Both the position numbers and the translations under genes were made by a program. From assembly GCA_022605955.1 (NCBI GenBank), contig JAKCOZ010000020.1, positions 10,467,001-10,531,000 of the forward strand: DNA of 64,000 bases, in the 5' to 3' direction. Shown here in pieces: positions 61,601 through 64,000 of the stretch (position 1 is the stretch's first letter; each line of letters begins with the position of its first letter). The notes under the pieces were generated by a model that was not told the origin of the DNA, did not search any database, and saw only the letters and a program-made list of their open reading frames with translations. Origin of the DNA: Rallus limicola. Its lineage: Eukaryota; Chordata; Aves; Gruiformes; Rallidae.

Positions 61601-64000
61601 TGGAAGAGGACAGGCACTGACCCCCAGGGCAGAGATCCTGCCCCACAGCCCTTGGGGGCAATTGCTCTTTTCCATCTATTTACCGATGTAAATCTACACA
61701 GCCCTCTATCCCCTTATGAGTATCTTACAAGTCAGAATCTAAGCTGATTAACACAAACACCATGGTTACCTGGCCCTTTGACTCACAAGTCTCCTTGTGC
61801 TCTTGATGAGCAGCTCTATCCTTTACCTTCAGGCTGGGATGACTTTGGCCCTTAAATGATTGAAAGCTCAGGAAAATAAACCAAAGGCAGTCCTTTGCAA
61901 GGCAGAGAGACCTTATCGCTACCCTCTGGTGAGGGAAGGAGCCAGCGATGGGTGGGGATGCTGGGGGACTGTGTCACCGTTTTCGTAAAACTATCTTTTA
62001 TGCTTGCTGAAATAACCCAACAACCACCCCCACCAAACCCAGAACAGCCATCTTCTCCCCCCCCACATCTGATAAACATCAAATAATAACAGGAGTGACT
62101 TATGCGCTCTCTGCCTGGTACTTCAATCTGGCCTTCCAGTTAATACAGGCGATGATTACAGCATCTATAATCTGCAGTCTGTGGAGACCTGTAGAGCAGT
62201 AGCTGCAGCGGGTGTGCAGCCTGATAAGGGTTGTTCACTCAGCACAGATGAAACTTTTAATATTTATAACCGCTGATTCTTTTTCCTGATGCCTCCCATT
62301 GAGGGGAGGGGGGTGTGAAAGTTTAAAGATAAAAGCTTGATGAAAGACCAGGTAGAAAGTTTTTTTTCCAAGGACAGGCAGGGGCTTAAAGCTATCTCCA
62401 TCCAAGAGCTGGTTTAAGGACACAGCTTAGGCAAGTGCAGCATCAGATATGGGATGAAGTCTCTGGAAGACCTTCAAGGCTTGTCTAAGGAGCATCCAGG
62501 CTTTAAGCCGTAAACTCAGAGCTGCCTGTGGTTTGTCTTGTCTGCGCCAAGCACAGCGGGGCTGTGCCTGGTACAACAGAGAACTAAGTCACACCAGGTC
62601 ACCTACATGTACTTTCAGTGAAGTGCTAACTGCATTTCCAGCTCAGCTGGTGAAATATACCAGGAGATCCAAAACCTGTGTTAGCCTAACCCTCTGTCTC
62701 ACTGTCAGTGGGGCCTGCAGGGCTGAGGCACTGCTTGGAACGTGCTTGGAAAACAGCCTGCCTCTCACTTCAATCAGTCCCTGTTAATGGCAGCACAGCA
62801 CTTCAGGGCCAGGGCTGGCGAGACACTGAAGATGCTGGTGCCTTCAGAGTCTTCCTCCTGGGAAAAAGCAACCTTCCTCCCCCATTTCCAGTAGCATCTC
62901 TCTCCCAAGTGTTACTGGTGGTAACGTTTCAGACTCGGGCGCTTGACCCCGCGTATAGAAGGCCCAGGCCACAAGGCAGCAGCAGGCTGCACCACAAGGC
63001 GGGAGCTGCTACTTTGCACCACTCACCCACCCTGCTCAGGTGCAGGCTAGGCATTTGGTGCCTGGAAACCCCAGGACAGACTGACAAACACAGCAGACAC
63101 TGCCCTTTGGATGCCATGCTGACAGAAAGGCTGCTTACCCTCTCTCCAAATAGCAGAGCCCAACCAAACTCCTTCATTTTCACCACAGTGAGACCTGGGC
63201 TTGCCCCACACCCAAATGGTTTAATATTGTGTACTAACAAAGGAACCCTACCCCTCCTGAGGAGTGGTTAGGAAAGGTGGGAATGACATCGCCCACTGAT
63301 CATTCAGACACGTGTAACCAGGCCAGCCTGTGTAAAGCAAAGCCACAAAGGTACTCAGTGTGTACCTGTCCCTTTATTTCAGCATTCCATACATCCATTC
63401 AATACATTCACATACTCCTTTCACAGGTAGCTAGGTGGTTCTTGTTACTACAGCATCAAAGAACTACAAAAATGTTTACCAAACACATACATACAACAGA
63501 AGTATGATTTAGGGAAATACACTTCAGAGCTGAAACACAAGGCTTGGGTGACTGTGAAGTGAGGGAGTCTCAAGTTGAAAGTTATCATCTCAGTCATTCC
63601 ATCCTCCTACCACAGATACCAGAAGACAAAGAAGAAAACAAAGGAGGCTGGCCAGGAAGGAGACAAGGATGGCTTTTTCATTGGAGAACAGAGTGATTTT
63701 TTTTTTAAATTTAAAAAAAAACCCACCTTCTGAAAAACATCCCACTGGAATTCAAAAGCACCAGAAAAAAACAAAACCAAAACGAGGTAGAGCTTTATAC
63801 TCTGTGGACATGTCCACTGTTTGGAAAACAAGAAGAAAACATAACACTCTGTGCCTACAAGACAGCTGCAGCTTCCCTTGACCTAAACAGACTTGTCTGT
63901 CAGAAATTACATTTCTTGTTCTCCACTTCCTTGCCTGTATTTTTCTCCTCCATAAACTATGATGTCAAAATATACAAGCAGAGCTAAAATCTAATGAGAC
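58603..64000. other. Non-coding DNA to the window end, no supported gene
   Basis: Frames up to 187 codons (62708-63271, +) sit in GC-richer sequence, lack any domain and are overlapped antisense, so they are not called. Small motif blocks are visible at 60590-60740 (GCATTATTAAAGCATCAATT), around a CRE palindrome at 61132, and at 62090-62290 (GATGATTACAGC, TTTTAATATTTATAACC). An AATAAA complement at 63373-63378 could mark a minus-strand 3' end, but no coding exon is visible. Confidence 0.55.
61132..61139. promoter_or_regulatory. CRE palindrome TGACGTCA
   Basis: This is an exact full cyclic-AMP response element, the binding site for CREB/ATF dimers, within GGATGACGTCAGTTG. It lies 15 bp after another CpG-bearing word (GGCGCTAGAG). 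It contains a CpG in CpG-poor DNA, which makes chance retention less likely. No promoter context was seen. Confidence 0.35.

Noticed and set aside
62708..63271. 187-codon plus-strand open frame
   Set aside because: It is proline-, leucine- and arginine-rich as expected from GC-richer non-coding DNA, shows no recognisable motif and has an overlapping 103-codon antisense frame.
1..64000. CRISPR array, prophage, IS element or LTR retrovirus
   Set aside because: No regularly spaced repeats, integrase, transposase, gag/pol-like frames or paired long terminal repeats were seen. The only mobile DNA recognised is CR1.

Overview
This window reads as vertebrate, most likely avian, nuclear non-coding DNA. 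The evidence is eight fragments of the CR1 LINE family. Their 3' ends carry the hallmark of bird CR1: a TTCCAACCC-type motif followed by repeats of an 8-bp unit (ATTCTRTG). Base composition is moderately AT-rich, CpG is scarce, and homopolymer and short microsatellite tracts are common. There are no operons, ribosome binding sites, IS elements, CRISPR arrays or dense coding frames. Species and chromosome cannot be named from the sequence alone. Other CR1-bearing sauropsids (turtles, crocodilians) are possible but less likely.

No protein-coding host gene could be supported. The longest open frames (about 204, 187, 156 and 138 codons) show no recognisable domain and sit in GC-richer or stop-poor DNA, so I treat them as chance. 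The only recognisable protein-coding signatures are decayed pieces of the CR1 reverse-transcriptase polyprotein. One is the reverse-transcriptase C-terminal part in the copy at 56206-56785. The other is the extreme C-terminus with its natural stop, in the copies at 43098-43440 and 58428-58602. All are 5'-truncated, and the two longest copies carry frameshifts.

Layout: 1-2663 is AT-rich DNA. A minus-strand CR1 lies at 2664-2802. A motif-rich block at 4380-4900 precedes a plus-strand CR1 3' end at 5548-5735. DNA with no gene runs to a short CR1 at 12682-12741, then through 12742-26528, with motif-dense AT-rich blocks near 20560-20960 and 25250-25930. CR1 fragments follow at 26529-26695 and 29438-29498. 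A long CR1-free interval (29499-43097) holds the most enhancer-like sequence: 30810-31620, 34900-35340 (SOX and POU motifs 28 bp apart) and 39690-40010. Two small frames beginning with signal-peptide-like leaders (32312 and 38142) are also in this interval. A CR1 at 43098-43440 opens 43441-56205, which contains a 17-bp hairpin just after a strong polypyrimidine-AG at 45182. Two of three optimal CAG|GTAAGT donor sites also lie there; the third is at 41974. The right end has the largest CR1 (56206-56785), a mild CpG-richer patch, a C15 tract, a further CR1 (58428-58602) and mixed intergenic DNA.

My overall reading is part of a gene desert or a very long intron. CR1 density is low (about 1.7 kb of 64 kb), and there are several candidate conserved regulatory elements and possibly an unannotated plus-strand spliced non-coding transcript in 41.9-55.0 kb. 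No new biochemical system was found. The regulatory and transcript calls are inferences from motifs and need conservation and RNA data.
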